A stretch of DNA of 31,855 nucleotides from a virus, in IMG/VR virus record IMGVR_UViG_3300025151_000172, positions 1 to 31,855 of that record; one strand, 5' to 3'. Made by a program: the position numbers and the translations under genes. Shown piece by piece: positions 9,589 through 18,556 of the stretch. A model generated the notes under the pieces. The model had not been told where the DNA came from. It ran no database searches and saw only the letters and a program-made list of their open reading frames with translations. Each line of letters begins with the position of its first letter. Position 1 is the stretch's first letter.

Positions 9589-12500
9589 TGAGTAATCCAA
9601 TTATTGGACTTGAGAGCATGCCTAATGTTTACTTCTCAACTGTTAACATCGAGGAGGATATGCTAGAGGCTACACTGACAATGAAAGATTTTGTCAGCAA
9701 TCCTACATGGTCCATGTCTGATATCTTACGAGATCAATTAAAAATAAAAATACTTGTAATATCATTCAACGACGGTGATAGTGCTCAGCAAACTGTGCAG
9801 CAACTCAATGAGGGAACATTGTCTATTCACGATGTACCTGATTTTCCAGTGAGGATCACTTCTGCACAAGAATATATACCCTCTCAAACAATCCAGACTG
9901 ACGATATAAACAACTTTTACTACAAATTTAAAATTACTCAAGCAGATATAGATTTATCTAAGTCAAATGTTTTTATCTTTGGCATAGCCTATGTGGACCT
10001 AAATCTGCTAAACCTTGACTATGCTAGCTACAAATATCTAGATGGACCAATGGTTTCTGAAATAGCAAGAGAAAACAATAAAACCCCAGCAAGAGGAACC
10101 TTGTTTAGGCTTGATGACGGATCCATATATGCAGGACCTGTCCACGAGCATAAGGGTAAATATATGGAGGGGTCGTTTCATGTTACAGCACCTCATGAAA
10201 ATTTGACACCTGAACTCATAGAGTCAAAAGTATCAGATTTTATGTTTGACACGGGAAAAGAGTTTGTTAGGTCTCCCCAAACAGCACCATTGTTTCAAGA
10301 GTTCTTTCACTATGAGCAAGAGTTAGATACTTCTTTAGTTGTTGTGGATAGTGTTAACCTTGCTCTAAACGAGTTTCATACGGCCAGAGAGCTTTTCAAT
10401 ACAAATCAAGAATACTTTTACAAACTTATGAAGGACTTTTATATCCCCAGATTTGAAATGAGAAAAGCACCACTAAAAAGAAGATTAGAGTTTTTAGATA
10501 TTGGTACTAGTGATTGGGTATATGATGATGACCTAGAGTCTGTGCTCATCAAAACTGCTATGGTTGATGGTGCTTTTGAAGAAAGATTTGAGATGAGATT
10601 CTTCTCTCGACAATTTAATGTGAATCCAAACAACTTAGTTGAAGCCACCGATAATTCATTTGATATAAATACACAATCCACATTCGATGCATCAGAGAAA
10701 GTTGGTTACATAAAACAATTAACATCAAACGAAGAATTTTTGTATAATTTGTTGGTTGTGGATGAAGAGTATTACGGTGACGATGCTGAAGATTATAAGC
10801 TCAGATTAGAATTGGATGTTATAGATTCTTTTAAAGTTGAACTTGAGAACACAAAAGTTGAAATGTTGTCAATTATCTCAGATCTTCAAATCACCTATAA
10901 TTCCCTATTTGGTAAACTCGATAAACAAAGAATCATAAGCTTTTTTGCATCAAATGGTATTGTTATAGGTAATAATTTAGAATTTATTAATATTGAAAGC
11001 CAATCTCTATTTGGACAGAGCATATTTTCTAGGCTATCTTCTGCCTTGCGAAATATATTACTCGCTATGATCAGTAATGATGAAGTAATAGAGGGAGTGA
11101 TAACAAGCACTGTTAAAAATCTTTATATAAATTCAAGCTCTAAAGAAAATTATAATACTGTCATTTCATTTTTAAATAATTTAGTAAATGATTTTACAAA
11201 AAAATATAGACTTACACAAAATGCTAACAGACCAATCTTGACAAATTCATCTATTTCAAAGGTTGAAAGAAAAATACAAAAGGTTATTGAGGTAAATCGA
11301 ACTCGCCAAGGCAACTTTAGCTTTTTCAATAAATCAGATAGCCAGAGAATTATTACTGCAAGTGACATGAAAGAGAGAGCGAATCAAGAATATAGAAAAT
11401 TCTTCGATCGCCAAATATCGGGTAAAGAGATATCAGACATATCTCCAAATATGGATTCCGATAAGGCAGCACAGATGGCTGACTTTGAGAGCACAAAATA
11501 TATTTATTTCACACCAACAAATTATAGGTACGGTGTAGAAAAATCAATTGACTTATCGGATTCAAATATTTCTATTTTTGATGAAAAGAGTCACGACATT
11601 ATATCAAAGTACATGTTCAAAAGAAGAACAGAGCCTAAAAAAACTAGAAGATCTGGTAAATCAAAATCAAGATCAAAATTGGGCACTGCACCAAAATTTG
11701 GCAAAAAAAAGTTGTTGTCAACGATAGCAGTATCTCGCCCATTTAGATTACCAGAAGAGCCACTAGATGATAAAAAATATGAAGATGTTCGTGACTACTT
11801 GGGGTCTACCAGCATTTTCTTGGGCTTAAGTTTTGACACTAGAGAGAAAGACCTGCCGCTTGATGATGCTCCTGCTAACACAATTCAAGCAGTTTTCTCG
11901 CAAGAGAACAAAATAAATGATTTCAAAAAAATATCACTAGATAATGAGGAGTCTGAGCTTCTAAAACTATCAAACAAAATTGACCTTTCAACATTACCAC
12001 TACAGTTTCGTGCTTTGGTTTTATCAAACTATGGTTTATCAAGATTTTCTTTTCCAATCGAGAAAGAGTCATTGATGCAAAATTCTAGATTCTCCAATGT
12101 TCTTGATAATGTTTTTAACAGAGTTAGGATAGCACAATATCTTGATGGTTTTGAAAAAGACGAAAGAGGTTTGAGAATAATCAACAATCCAATTTACGGG
12201 ACACTAAGTGATGAAATATTAGACTCTGGGAGAACATTGGCGATTAAGCTTACACCGTTTGAAAATGGTCAATTACAAATCCGAAGAGACGATGTGATCC
12301 CATCAACAAATTCATTCGTCTTTATAAATGGAACAGCTCCACCTGCTGATGTTGATGATGATATGGAAGTAGATGCTCAAATTTCAGACAGAGATCAAAA
12401 AGAGTTTTCTACCACAAACATAATCAAGCAAAATCAAAAAAGACAAGAATTAAATCAGTTTGTTGATCCAGTAGAGCAGGTACAACAATCTCGAACAACA

Positions 12501-12659
12501 GTTGATCCTAGAAGGTCTATAAGACCAACAAGGTCCGGAAGAGCCCCCACAGCATCGAGAGTAACCAGCGAGGATCGCCAAACAAGAACAAGCCCTTCGC
12601 TTACTAGGTCTTCTTCACCTCGTGGCTCAAGCGGTGGAAGCTCTGGAGGAGGATACTAA
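9588..12659 (+). CDS. Large putative virion protein with Arg/Ser-rich tail (1023 aa)
   Basis: Start and stop both use TAATG overlaps with neighbours, indicating translational coupling. The N-terminal 200 residues look beta-rich and include an early ATLTMKDFV segment and a GTLFRLDDGSIYAGPVHEHKG stretch. The middle (about residues 250-640) is rich in Lys, Glu and Asn and probably helical. A basic stretch of RRTEPKKTRRSGKSKSRSK lies near residue 690. The last ~60 residues are low-complexity Arg, Ser, Thr and Gly, ending in GGSSGGGY. No enzyme motif was recognised. It lies between structural genes and is probably part of the tail or baseplate. Confidence 0.7.
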   Translation: MSNPIIGLESMPNVYFSTVNIEEDMLEATLTMKDFVSNPTWSMSDILRDQLKIKILVISFNDGDSAQQTVQQLNEGTLSIHDVPDFPVRITSAQEYIPSQTIQTDDINNFYYKFKITQADIDLSKSNVFIFGIAYVDLNLLNLDYASYKYLDGPMVSEIARENNKTPARGTLFRLDDGSIYAGPVHEHKGKYMEGSFHVTAPHENLTPELIESKVSDFMFDTGKEFVRSPQTAPLFQEFFHYEQELDTSLVVVDSVNLALNEFHTARELFNTNQEYFYKLMKDFYIPRFEMRKAPLKRRLEFLDIGTSDWVYDDDLESVLIKTAMVDGAFEERFEMRFFSRQFNVNPNNLVEATDNSFDINTQSTFDASEKVGYIKQLTSNEEFLYNLLVVDEEYYGDDAEDYKLRLELDVIDSFKVELENTKVEMLSIISDLQITYNSLFGKLDKQRIISFFASNGIVIGNNLEFINIESQSLFGQSIFSRLSSALRNILLAMISNDEVIEGVITSTVKNLYINSSSKENYNTVISFLNNLVNDFTKKYRLTQNANRPILTNSSISKVERKIQKVIEVNRTRQGNFSFFNKSDSQRIITASDMKERANQEYRKFFDRQISGKEISDISPNMDSDKAAQMADFESTKYIYFTPTNYRYGVEKSIDLSDSNISIFDEKSHDIISKYMFKRRTEPKKTRRSGKSKSRSKLGTAPKFGKKKLLSTIAVSRPFRLPEEPLDDKKYEDVRDYLGSTSIFLGLSFDTREKDLPLDDAPANTIQAVFSQENKINDFKKISLDNEESELLKLSNKIDLSTLPLQFRALVLSNYGLSRFSFPIEKESLMQNSRFSNVLDNVFNRVRIAQYLDGFEKDERGLRIINNPIYGTLSDEILDSGRTLAIKLTPFENGQLQIRRDDVIPSTNSFVFINGTAPPADVDDDMEVDAQISDRDQKEFSTTNIIKQNQKRQELNQFVDPVEQVQQSRTTVDPRRSIRPTRSGRAPTASRVTSEDRQTRTSPSLTRSSSPRGSSGGSSGGGY

Positions 12660-14695
12660 TGTCTAATAGAGTTATTGATGGCTCAAGCATCTTTACCGGC
12701 GATGATTTAGGTAAGGATGGACTACGAAGAGAGATTGGTGTTTATTACGGCATCGATGAGGGTGCCGTCGTTGCTAGAATCAACACAACCAGTTCCTACT
12801 TGTTGACAGAGGGCACACCAAATATCGATAGTAGCGGATTATTACCATTCGCCACTCAAGCCATAACACTAACTACTGCATCATATGTTGATGATTACGA
12901 TCAGTGGCTTGCACAACTAGCAAATAAGTTTGTACCCGGTGCAGAGTACATAGATCATTATTTTAATGAACCAACAGATCACTCGTCAATAAGCCCAATA
13001 AATAATTATGAGTCCTTTGGATATGAGAGCCTATCAAAGGCAGTGCCTCCTCTTTCTTTATTGAACATACATGATCAAGAGGATTTTCCTGTTGATACTG
13101 GTGGACCAAATGGATCGCAGATGCAGCAGTTCTTAGATCAGTTTTCAATCAATAGAGAAGAGACAACAAAAAGACAACATCTTTTCTTTGGTAAAGAAAA
13201 AATAAAAGATATAAAATTAGAACACATTTTGCAACTTGGGCTTGAAATACCAGATCAGCCAAACAGGCCATACAACTCATATATCGAGATTAAGACACTA
13301 TCATCAGTTTTATACTCTAACAACATAGCGACGGTTCAAGAGTTGCTTTTTGATCAGACAAAAATGACAAATAAACTTTTTTCATTCTTTAAGAGAGAAG
13401 AGGGAGCCGGTTTAGATTTTTATCTTGATAATTTAAACAGCCTAACACAAGTGAATGTTAAGGGTTTTGTTGAATTTATATCAAACTACGATTTGTTAAA
13501 TCTAGCCGACGATGTGGACGAAAAATATTATAAAGATTATGATGAAGCATCTGTTTTTGAATCTTTCTTTTTGAGATTAGAAATGTTATCCAGAATCAGA
13601 GATTTTGTTTCAGAGAGGTTAAGAAAATCTTTTGATAGTGTAATAATGCAAAATGATTCATGCCCCTCCTTGATTGTTGGCTATAAGATACAAAAGTTTG
13701 TTGCTGGAGGAACACAACCAATTCAGACAACATATGTGATGACACCACGACCAAGAACTTACTATGACTCACTGTTTTCTTATGATACGAATTATAGATA
13801 TGAAGTCAAAGCGATTACTATGGTGTTGGGTAACTCCTACTCTTACACTCGCCTTAGACCAAATCCAGAGCTTGGCCAAGTGTCTATGACTTTTGTAAAT
13901 CGACCGTCATTGCAATTTTTGGAAATACCGATACTAACTCAAGACATGATAGTCACAGACATCCCTAATCCTCCACCAGAGATTTTCTTTTTCAATGAAC
14001 GAGGTAACAAAAATGAGTTGATTATAACTCTTGATCAGGCGACAATAGTTGAAAACTCTTCACCAGATAATTACCCACAGTATTTTTATGATGATTATGT
14101 TTCTCAAAGCAAAGTCTTTATACAACAGAATAGCACACAAATAGAATTTAGCACACTTTATACATCCAATATATATCAAATTTACAGGATCGATGAAGAA
14201 CCTAAAAGTATTGCTGATTTTACAAATGGCCTCATCGCCACTATTGGTCAGCCCGGTGTTGAATTGACTGACAATTTGTTTCGAGACACTATTGCTAGTC
14301 AGAAAAAATATTACTATTTAATAAGAACACTTACCAACTTTGGTATACACTCAAATCCAACAAGAGTTTATGAACTAGAGTTGATTCAAGACTCAGATGA
14401 AACATATCTTAACTACAGCGAGTTCAAATTCAAGGAACAAGAAACAACTAGCAAGCAAAAGGTGTTTAAGAAATTTTTACAGATCAAGCCAGCTCTACCC
14501 CAGCTTGCTCTAAAGAATGATCAGATCACGGACTTATCTACAGCAGATAACTATGGTGATTCAATCGTGGGAACCGATCCGGATCCAATTTGGGGTAAAA
14601 GATTTAAAATTCGCATAAAATCAAAGAAAACAGGTAAATTATTTGATTTAAATGTGACATTCAATTTAGAAGACGAAAATAACCAACCAATCTAA
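12659..14695 (+). CDS. Putative virion protein with fibronectin-III-like region (678 aa)
   Basis: The ATG overlaps the previous stop (TAATG) and has GGAGG in the preceding codons. The first ~130 residues are acidic and rich in Ser and Tyr. From about residue 430 to 590 the sequence has the look of a fibronectin type III or similar beta sandwich: PPPEIFFFNERGNKNELIITL, IYQIYRIDEEP, then KYYYLIRTLTNFGIHSNPTR ending in VYELELI. Such domains are common in phage tail and baseplate proteins and are thought to mediate adhesion. The C-terminus contains a basic KRFKIRIKSKKTGK stretch. Role inferred from context and fold resemblance. Confidence 0.7.
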   Translation: MSNRVIDGSSIFTGDDLGKDGLRREIGVYYGIDEGAVVARINTTSSYLLTEGTPNIDSSGLLPFATQAITLTTASYVDDYDQWLAQLANKFVPGAEYIDHYFNEPTDHSSISPINNYESFGYESLSKAVPPLSLLNIHDQEDFPVDTGGPNGSQMQQFLDQFSINREETTKRQHLFFGKEKIKDIKLEHILQLGLEIPDQPNRPYNSYIEIKTLSSVLYSNNIATVQELLFDQTKMTNKLFSFFKREEGAGLDFYLDNLNSLTQVNVKGFVEFISNYDLLNLADDVDEKYYKDYDEASVFESFFLRLEMLSRIRDFVSERLRKSFDSVIMQNDSCPSLIVGYKIQKFVAGGTQPIQTTYVMTPRPRTYYDSLFSYDTNYRYEVKAITMVLGNSYSYTRLRPNPELGQVSMTFVNRPSLQFLEIPILTQDMIVTDIPNPPPEIFFFNERGNKNELIITLDQATIVENSSPDNYPQYFYDDYVSQSKVFIQQNSTQIEFSTLYTSNIYQIYRIDEEPKSIADFTNGLIATIGQPGVELTDNLFRDTIASQKKYYYLIRTLTNFGIHSNPTRVYELELIQDSDETYLNYSEFKFKEQETTSKQKVFKKFLQIKPALPQLALKNDQITDLSTADNYGDSIVGTDPDPIWGKRFKIRIKSKKTGKLFDLNVTFNLEDENNQPI

Positions 14696-14719
14696 TTATT
14701 AATGTATTAGGAGAAAAAT

Positions 14720-15652
14720 ATGGGATTCCAAGACAATAGCGGCGATATTATTCTAGATGTCGTTCTGACCGATGAAGGAAGAAAGAGATTAGCAAAAGCA
14801 GACGGCAGCTTTGAAATTGTTAAGTTTGGCTGCGGAGATGACGAGATTAATTATGGCTTGTTCAATCTGAATACCGGCTCTGCTTATCAAGATTTGTCTA
14901 TTTTGCAAACACCGATACTTGAAGCATTTACTAACAATGCATCTTCAATGAAATCAATGCTTGTCTCTATTCCAAGAACAAACATTCTTTTTATGCCAAT
15001 TTTGCGATTGAATGAAAAACAAACACAAAGTGCTGTAGCAACTGCGGGTTCTTTTATTGTAGCCGTTGATGCAGACACACAAGACAATAGTGCAAAAGGC
15101 TTAACGACAAGTATTGGTTATGTTGCTGATAGTCATCAACAGGGTGTGCTCTTTGGAAACAATCCGGAGATTGAAGTCAGCAGCTTTATTAAAGTTGACT
15201 CTGGTATTGATGGAGGATCTTTGATTGAGGTTCCAGCAGACCTCGCAGAAACACAATTTATGATTCAAATGGATCACAGACTAGGATCTTTAGTTGACAC
15301 TACTGGTAAAGTCTTTTTAAGACCAGTGGCAATTGATGATGATAATGTCGCAACATATATGGTATCTCTCGCAGACAACAACGGTTTTGTGAAGCAGCCT
15401 TCACAATTAAGCTTGGATGCAAACGATAGCCCTATTAATGGACCGTTGTCCGCTACTCTTGAGTTTAAGGTCAAGTCGTCTCCTGATTTGATCAACAGTA
15501 ACTATTTGTTTGAACTTATTGGCTCAACAGCAGATATCACAAATAATGCTTCAGGCCAAAGTAGTTGTAGAATTATTGACTCATACATAAGAGTTACAGG
15601 CCGAAATATTGGTTTCTCGGTTGATATTCCAGTTAGATATGCAAAATTATAA
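14720..15652 (+). CDS. Structural protein with N-terminal LTxxGR module (310 aa)
   Basis: A clear ribosome-binding site, AGGAG, lies 6 bases before the ATG, and a 24-base gap separates it from the upstream gene. Residues 8-45 carry DIILDVVLTDEGRKRLAKADG followed by FGCGDDEINYGLF, the same opening module as the gene at 8596. The body is beta-rich and hydrophobic-polar alternating, ending in VDIPVRYAKL. There is no signal peptide or membrane helix. It begins a sub-block with two paralogous genes downstream. Probably a tail or baseplate protein; no biochemical function can be assigned. Confidence 0.72.
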   Translation: MGFQDNSGDIILDVVLTDEGRKRLAKADGSFEIVKFGCGDDEINYGLFNLNTGSAYQDLSILQTPILEAFTNNASSMKSMLVSIPRTNILFMPILRLNEKQTQSAVATAGSFIVAVDADTQDNSAKGLTTSIGYVADSHQQGVLFGNNPEIEVSSFIKVDSGIDGGSLIEVPADLAETQFMIQMDHRLGSLVDTTGKVFLRPVAIDDDNVATYMVSLADNNGFVKQPSQLSLDANDSPINGPLSATLEFKVKSSPDLINSNYLFELIGSTADITNNASGQSSCRIIDSYIRVTGRNIGFSVDIPVRYAKL

Positions 15653-15662
15653 GGTGAATTAA

Positions 15663-16766
15663 ATGGCTAGTATTTATAAAACAATTAGAAGCGAAGATAT
15701 CGCATCAACAAGAACAGTTCTTCACGAAGCAATTCCCTTGACTGGAACAATCGTATCTGGAACATACTCTGATGAAAATATTAAAAATTATGCTCATGGG
15801 ATGTTTCAATCTGTTTATGATTACCCCTACTTGAGCTCCTCAGCAAATCATATTTTTGATCTTACCCTTGGGTTTTCAACTGGGTCTGCTTCTTTATCGG
15901 GCTCCACAACTTCTCAGCAAGCGAAAAAAGGTAACATTTACAATCAAATGGCTCAAGTATTAATGGGCTATGATAAGAATGGAAAAATACAAAGATTTGA
16001 TTCTGATGGCGATTTGTTTAGTACAACAACAGACAAAATGGACAACTGCTTATTTGTTAATTTTTCTAGATTATTGGTTAAGGATGAGCTGCAAAAAGGG
16101 ACATTTGCATTGACATTGGGTGTCTCTGCATCATATGATACACCATTTGCTGGTAATCGAATAACTCTTAAAGATAACGATGCTGCTGATGACTATCGAG
16201 TAAACTCCCCAGCCGGTGAATATGCCGTTTTATATGCAGAAAATGTTGCCGGTATCGATGGATCTCCTCTATTTAATCAGACTGGTTCAAAGCAAATCAA
16301 AGCAGGGCTTCTGTTTTATCAAGCAGGTGTTGCAGTTCTTACTTCATCACTATTCATGGCCACTGATTCCGCTGCTAGTCCCGGCTTTCTCTCTGCTTCA
16401 GTTGGATGGGAATCAGATACTTTAGTGGTAACCTCATCATTTACTGGCTCTTCGATAGAAGTAAATGCTAATTCTTTGAGACGCAGGATCTACAATATTG
16501 CTTTCAACAATTCAGTTGAGCTTAATTCTACAATTTACTTCTGTCACCTTGGGGCAAATGAGTTTAATTATTCTGCTAACCCAACTTATGTCAGTGGTTC
16601 TAAAATTGTTGTCAAGGCTCAAAGTACAGATGAGCCTGTCTCATATCTTACAACAGTTGGTCTTTATTCGTCAGATAATCAACTTATGGCTACTGCCAAG
16701 TTGTCTGAACCAATCAAGAAAACACCTTCAACCTCTCTAACATTTAGGGTGCGACTAGATTACTAA
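15663..16766 (+). CDS. Structural protein, first of two tandem paralogues (367 aa)
   Basis: AAGGTG precedes the ATG at a normal distance. The C-terminal half aligns by eye with the next gene: AGLLFYQAGVAVLTSS here against VGLVFYNEGLMLLTSS there, FCHLGANEFNYSANPT against FCHARAGELNSSNNPT, and a closing AKLSEPIKKTPS...FRVRLDY against ASLAQPIKKEEN...FKIELDT. Motifs of this kind (FYxxGxxxLTSS, NPT, KLSxPIKK) are familiar from T4-like marine phages, where they are annotated only as structural or hypothetical. Ser/Thr/Ala-rich N-terminal half, no signal peptide. Likely virion subunit. Confidence 0.75.
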   Translation: MASIYKTIRSEDIASTRTVLHEAIPLTGTIVSGTYSDENIKNYAHGMFQSVYDYPYLSSSANHIFDLTLGFSTGSASLSGSTTSQQAKKGNIYNQMAQVLMGYDKNGKIQRFDSDGDLFSTTTDKMDNCLFVNFSRLLVKDELQKGTFALTLGVSASYDTPFAGNRITLKDNDAADDYRVNSPAGEYAVLYAENVAGIDGSPLFNQTGSKQIKAGLLFYQAGVAVLTSSLFMATDSAASPGFLSASVGWESDTLVVTSSFTGSSIEVNANSLRRRIYNIAFNNSVELNSTIYFCHLGANEFNYSANPTYVSGSKIVVKAQSTDEPVSYLTTVGLYSSDNQLMATAKLSEPIKKTPSTSLTFRVRLDY

Positions 16767-17932
16767 TGTCAAAGTTTAAGTTCAAAAAAGAAGACATTTA
16801 TGTCAATAGAACTAAAACTTATCCGGACTACAAGATATTCGTTAATGATGCAAATGTAACAATAAACAATATAGTTGAGACAAATGCAAATGCAGCGACA
16901 TCTCCCGGATTTGTGTCTTTGTATGAATATAATTTTGACACTCGATTTGAATACATACACCCTTTTATTATAGGTGGTGAAAACGACTATCGCCAATTAT
17001 TTAGATCACAAATACCTGAGTCATCTAGTGCGGCGGTATTTGATTCACAAAATCCTAATTGGGTTCAGTTTTCCAACTTATTACCGGCTATCGGTTCAAA
17101 CTTAACATCTTCTTATTTGGCTATGACATCCTCGTTAAAAAGGATAAATCCGCTTGAGACATCAAGAAGAAATGTTTTGATAAACATAGCCCGAAACTAT
17201 TATATCCAAAGTGCTCAATTTAAAATTACAGAATTGAATTTTGATGAGGATACTTCTTTAATCAATATACCACAGCCCTTGTTTGGCTCATCAATCAAGA
17301 AGGGGTCTGTCGAGTTAAGCTTTTATGTCACGGGTACACTTATCGCAAGATGCACCGATGAAGGACAGAATGGACAATTGGTTCAAAACGGAGACGGTAT
17401 CACAAGCACAGGTAGTGGGTCAACCGTTGGCCTCGTGTTTTACAACGAAGGTTTAATGCTGCTCACATCTTCAGCAACTCTGTACACATCCGCATCCTTA
17501 AACCGTTGGGTTGACTTTGCAACTGGACTACACGATAGCACCGCTAAAGGCTCAGGGTTAGAAGATCGATCGTTTGAAATAAAATACAAAGGGACAAACT
17601 ATGTCAACACGATGACCATGTTCTGTCATGCGAGGGCTGGAGAATTAAACAGTTCAAACAATCCTACCTCAATTGATTGGTCATCCGAAACAACTTTTGC
17701 AATATCAGACACTGGTTCTGTAAGAGGTTTTGAAGAGCGACCCAAAGATATTAAAAATGTTGTATCTTGCAGTATTGAAAATTTAAATGACGATTTTAGA
17801 AAGACGACTTACATCTCTAAGATCAACATGTATGATGATAAAGGTAACCTTATTGGAGTTGCTTCATTAGCACAGCCAATTAAGAAAGAAGAAAACGACG
17901 ATTATACATTTAAAATTGAATTAGATACTTGA
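16766..17932 (+). CDS. Structural protein, second of two tandem paralogues (388 aa)
   Basis: TAATG overlap with the preceding gene and no obvious Shine-Dalgarno sequence, so translation is probably coupled. It is a diverged copy of the upstream gene, sharing the FYNEGLMLLTSS, FCHARAGELNSSNNPT and SLAQPIKKEEN blocks at matching spacing. The last codon ACT and the stop TGA are embedded in the -35 region of a promoter driving the next gene; where the paralogue ends in RLDY, this one ends in ELDT. Last gene of the structural block. Role within the virion not known. Confidence 0.75.
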   Translation: MSKFKFKKEDIYVNRTKTYPDYKIFVNDANVTINNIVETNANAATSPGFVSLYEYNFDTRFEYIHPFIIGGENDYRQLFRSQIPESSSAAVFDSQNPNWVQFSNLLPAIGSNLTSSYLAMTSSLKRINPLETSRRNVLINIARNYYIQSAQFKITELNFDEDTSLINIPQPLFGSSIKKGSVELSFYVTGTLIARCTDEGQNGQLVQNGDGITSTGSGSTVGLVFYNEGLMLLTSSATLYTSASLNRWVDFATGLHDSTAKGSGLEDRSFEIKYKGTNYVNTMTMFCHARAGELNSSNNPTSIDWSSETTFAISDTGSVRGFEERPKDIKNVVSCSIENLNDDFRKTTYISKINMYDDKGNLIGVASLAQPIKKEENDDYTFKIELDT

Positions 17933-17957
17933 CAAACTAAAAAAAATATGTTATAAT
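17929..17957 (+). promoter_or_regulatory. Consensus sigma70-type promoter P1
   Basis: TTGACA at 17929-17934, a spacer of exactly 17 bases, and TATAAT at 17952-17957 preceded by TG at 17949-17950 (extended -10). Both hexamers match the sigma70 consensus perfectly. The stop codon of the upstream gene lies inside the -35 box. The predicted transcription start, about 17964, is only about 2 bases before the ATG of the resolvase gene, so the mRNA should be leaderless. Confidence 0.88.
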
Positions 17958-17965
17958 ATATTATT

Positions 17966-18517
17966 ATGAGTTTACAAAGAGTTATCTTGGGTATTGATAT
18001 TAGTACCTCACGGATTGGTATTGCCGCCGTCACTAAAGACGAAAAGCTTGTGTTCGCAGATACCATTACATACAAACAGAAAGACATGTCTCTTGAGAAC
18101 AAAGCCTTATTGTTTGAGAACACATTACAAAAAATCCTTACTGTGGAGAAGATGCACCCTATGGCTATCTATGTCGAGGAGCCATTCACTATGTTCTCCG
18201 GTGGAAGAACAACAGCAAACACCATGGCTAAACTCCAGAGGTTCAATGGCATGTGCTGTCTTGCTATACGAAAGGGTATTCTTAATAAGTCTGCTGAATT
18301 GATACCAGCACGAACTTGCCGCTCTCTCAATGAGATAAAGATTCCCCGAGGATCAAATACAAAAAAGATGATTATCGATTGGGTTTCTGCAAAGTATCCA
18401 AAAGACTTTAGATACGAGTTGACGAGACACGGTAATCCCAAGCCCGGTACGGATGATAAAGCAGATGCTGTTGTTGTGGCCCTTGCAGGATTAAAAAAGT
18501 TTAAAGAAAACACTTGA
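17966..18517 (+). CDS. RuvC-like Holliday junction resolvase (183 aa)
   Basis: RNase H-fold nuclease resembling RuvC, which cleaves four-way DNA junctions as a dimer. The expected acidic residues are visible: D11 in ILGIDIS, E71/E72 in IYVEEPF, and D163/D164/D167 in GTDDKADAVVVAL. The length is close to cellular RuvC (about 170 aa). The only ATG ahead of ILGID is at 17966, which is directly downstream of promoter P1 and has no Shine-Dalgarno sequence. Probably resolves branched concatemeric DNA before packaging or during recombination-dependent replication, together with the downstream SbcD-SbcC protein. Its C-terminal Thr codon and stop overlap promoter P2. T4 uses an unrelated enzyme (endonuclease VII) for this step. 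Confidence 0.85.
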   Translation: MSLQRVILGIDISTSRIGIAAVTKDEKLVFADTITYKQKDMSLENKALLFENTLQKILTVEKMHPMAIYVEEPFTMFSGGRTTANTMAKLQRFNGMCCLAIRKGILNKSAELIPARTCRSLNEIKIPRGSNTKKMIIDWVSAKYPKDFRYELTRHGNPKPGTDDKADAVVVALAGLKKFKENT

Positions 18518-18541
18518 CAAATTTTCTCATCATGTTATATT
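18514..18541 (+). promoter_or_regulatory. Sigma70-type promoter P2
   Basis: TTGACA at 18514-18519, 16-base spacer, TATATT at 18536-18541 with TG at 18533-18534. The 14 bases 18534-18547 (GTTATATTATAAAC) are identical to those in P3. The predicted start, about 18548, coincides with the GAGG ribosome-binding site of the primase gene, so the leader is only about 9 bases. Confidence 0.8.
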
Positions 18542-18556
18542 ATAAACGAGGCACAC

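Noticed and set aside
10664-10671. TATAAATA, a T4-type late promoter match
   Set aside because: It lies deep inside a coding region and not upstream of any gene; an AT-rich sequence of this size gives such matches by chance.
11238-11243. TTGACA as a possible -35 box
   Set aside because: No acceptable -10 box 15-19 bases downstream and it is within a gene.
17994-18302. 102-codon + strand frame overlapping the resolvase
   Set aside because: The resolvase frame carries the conserved acidic motifs over the same bases; this frame has no start signal.
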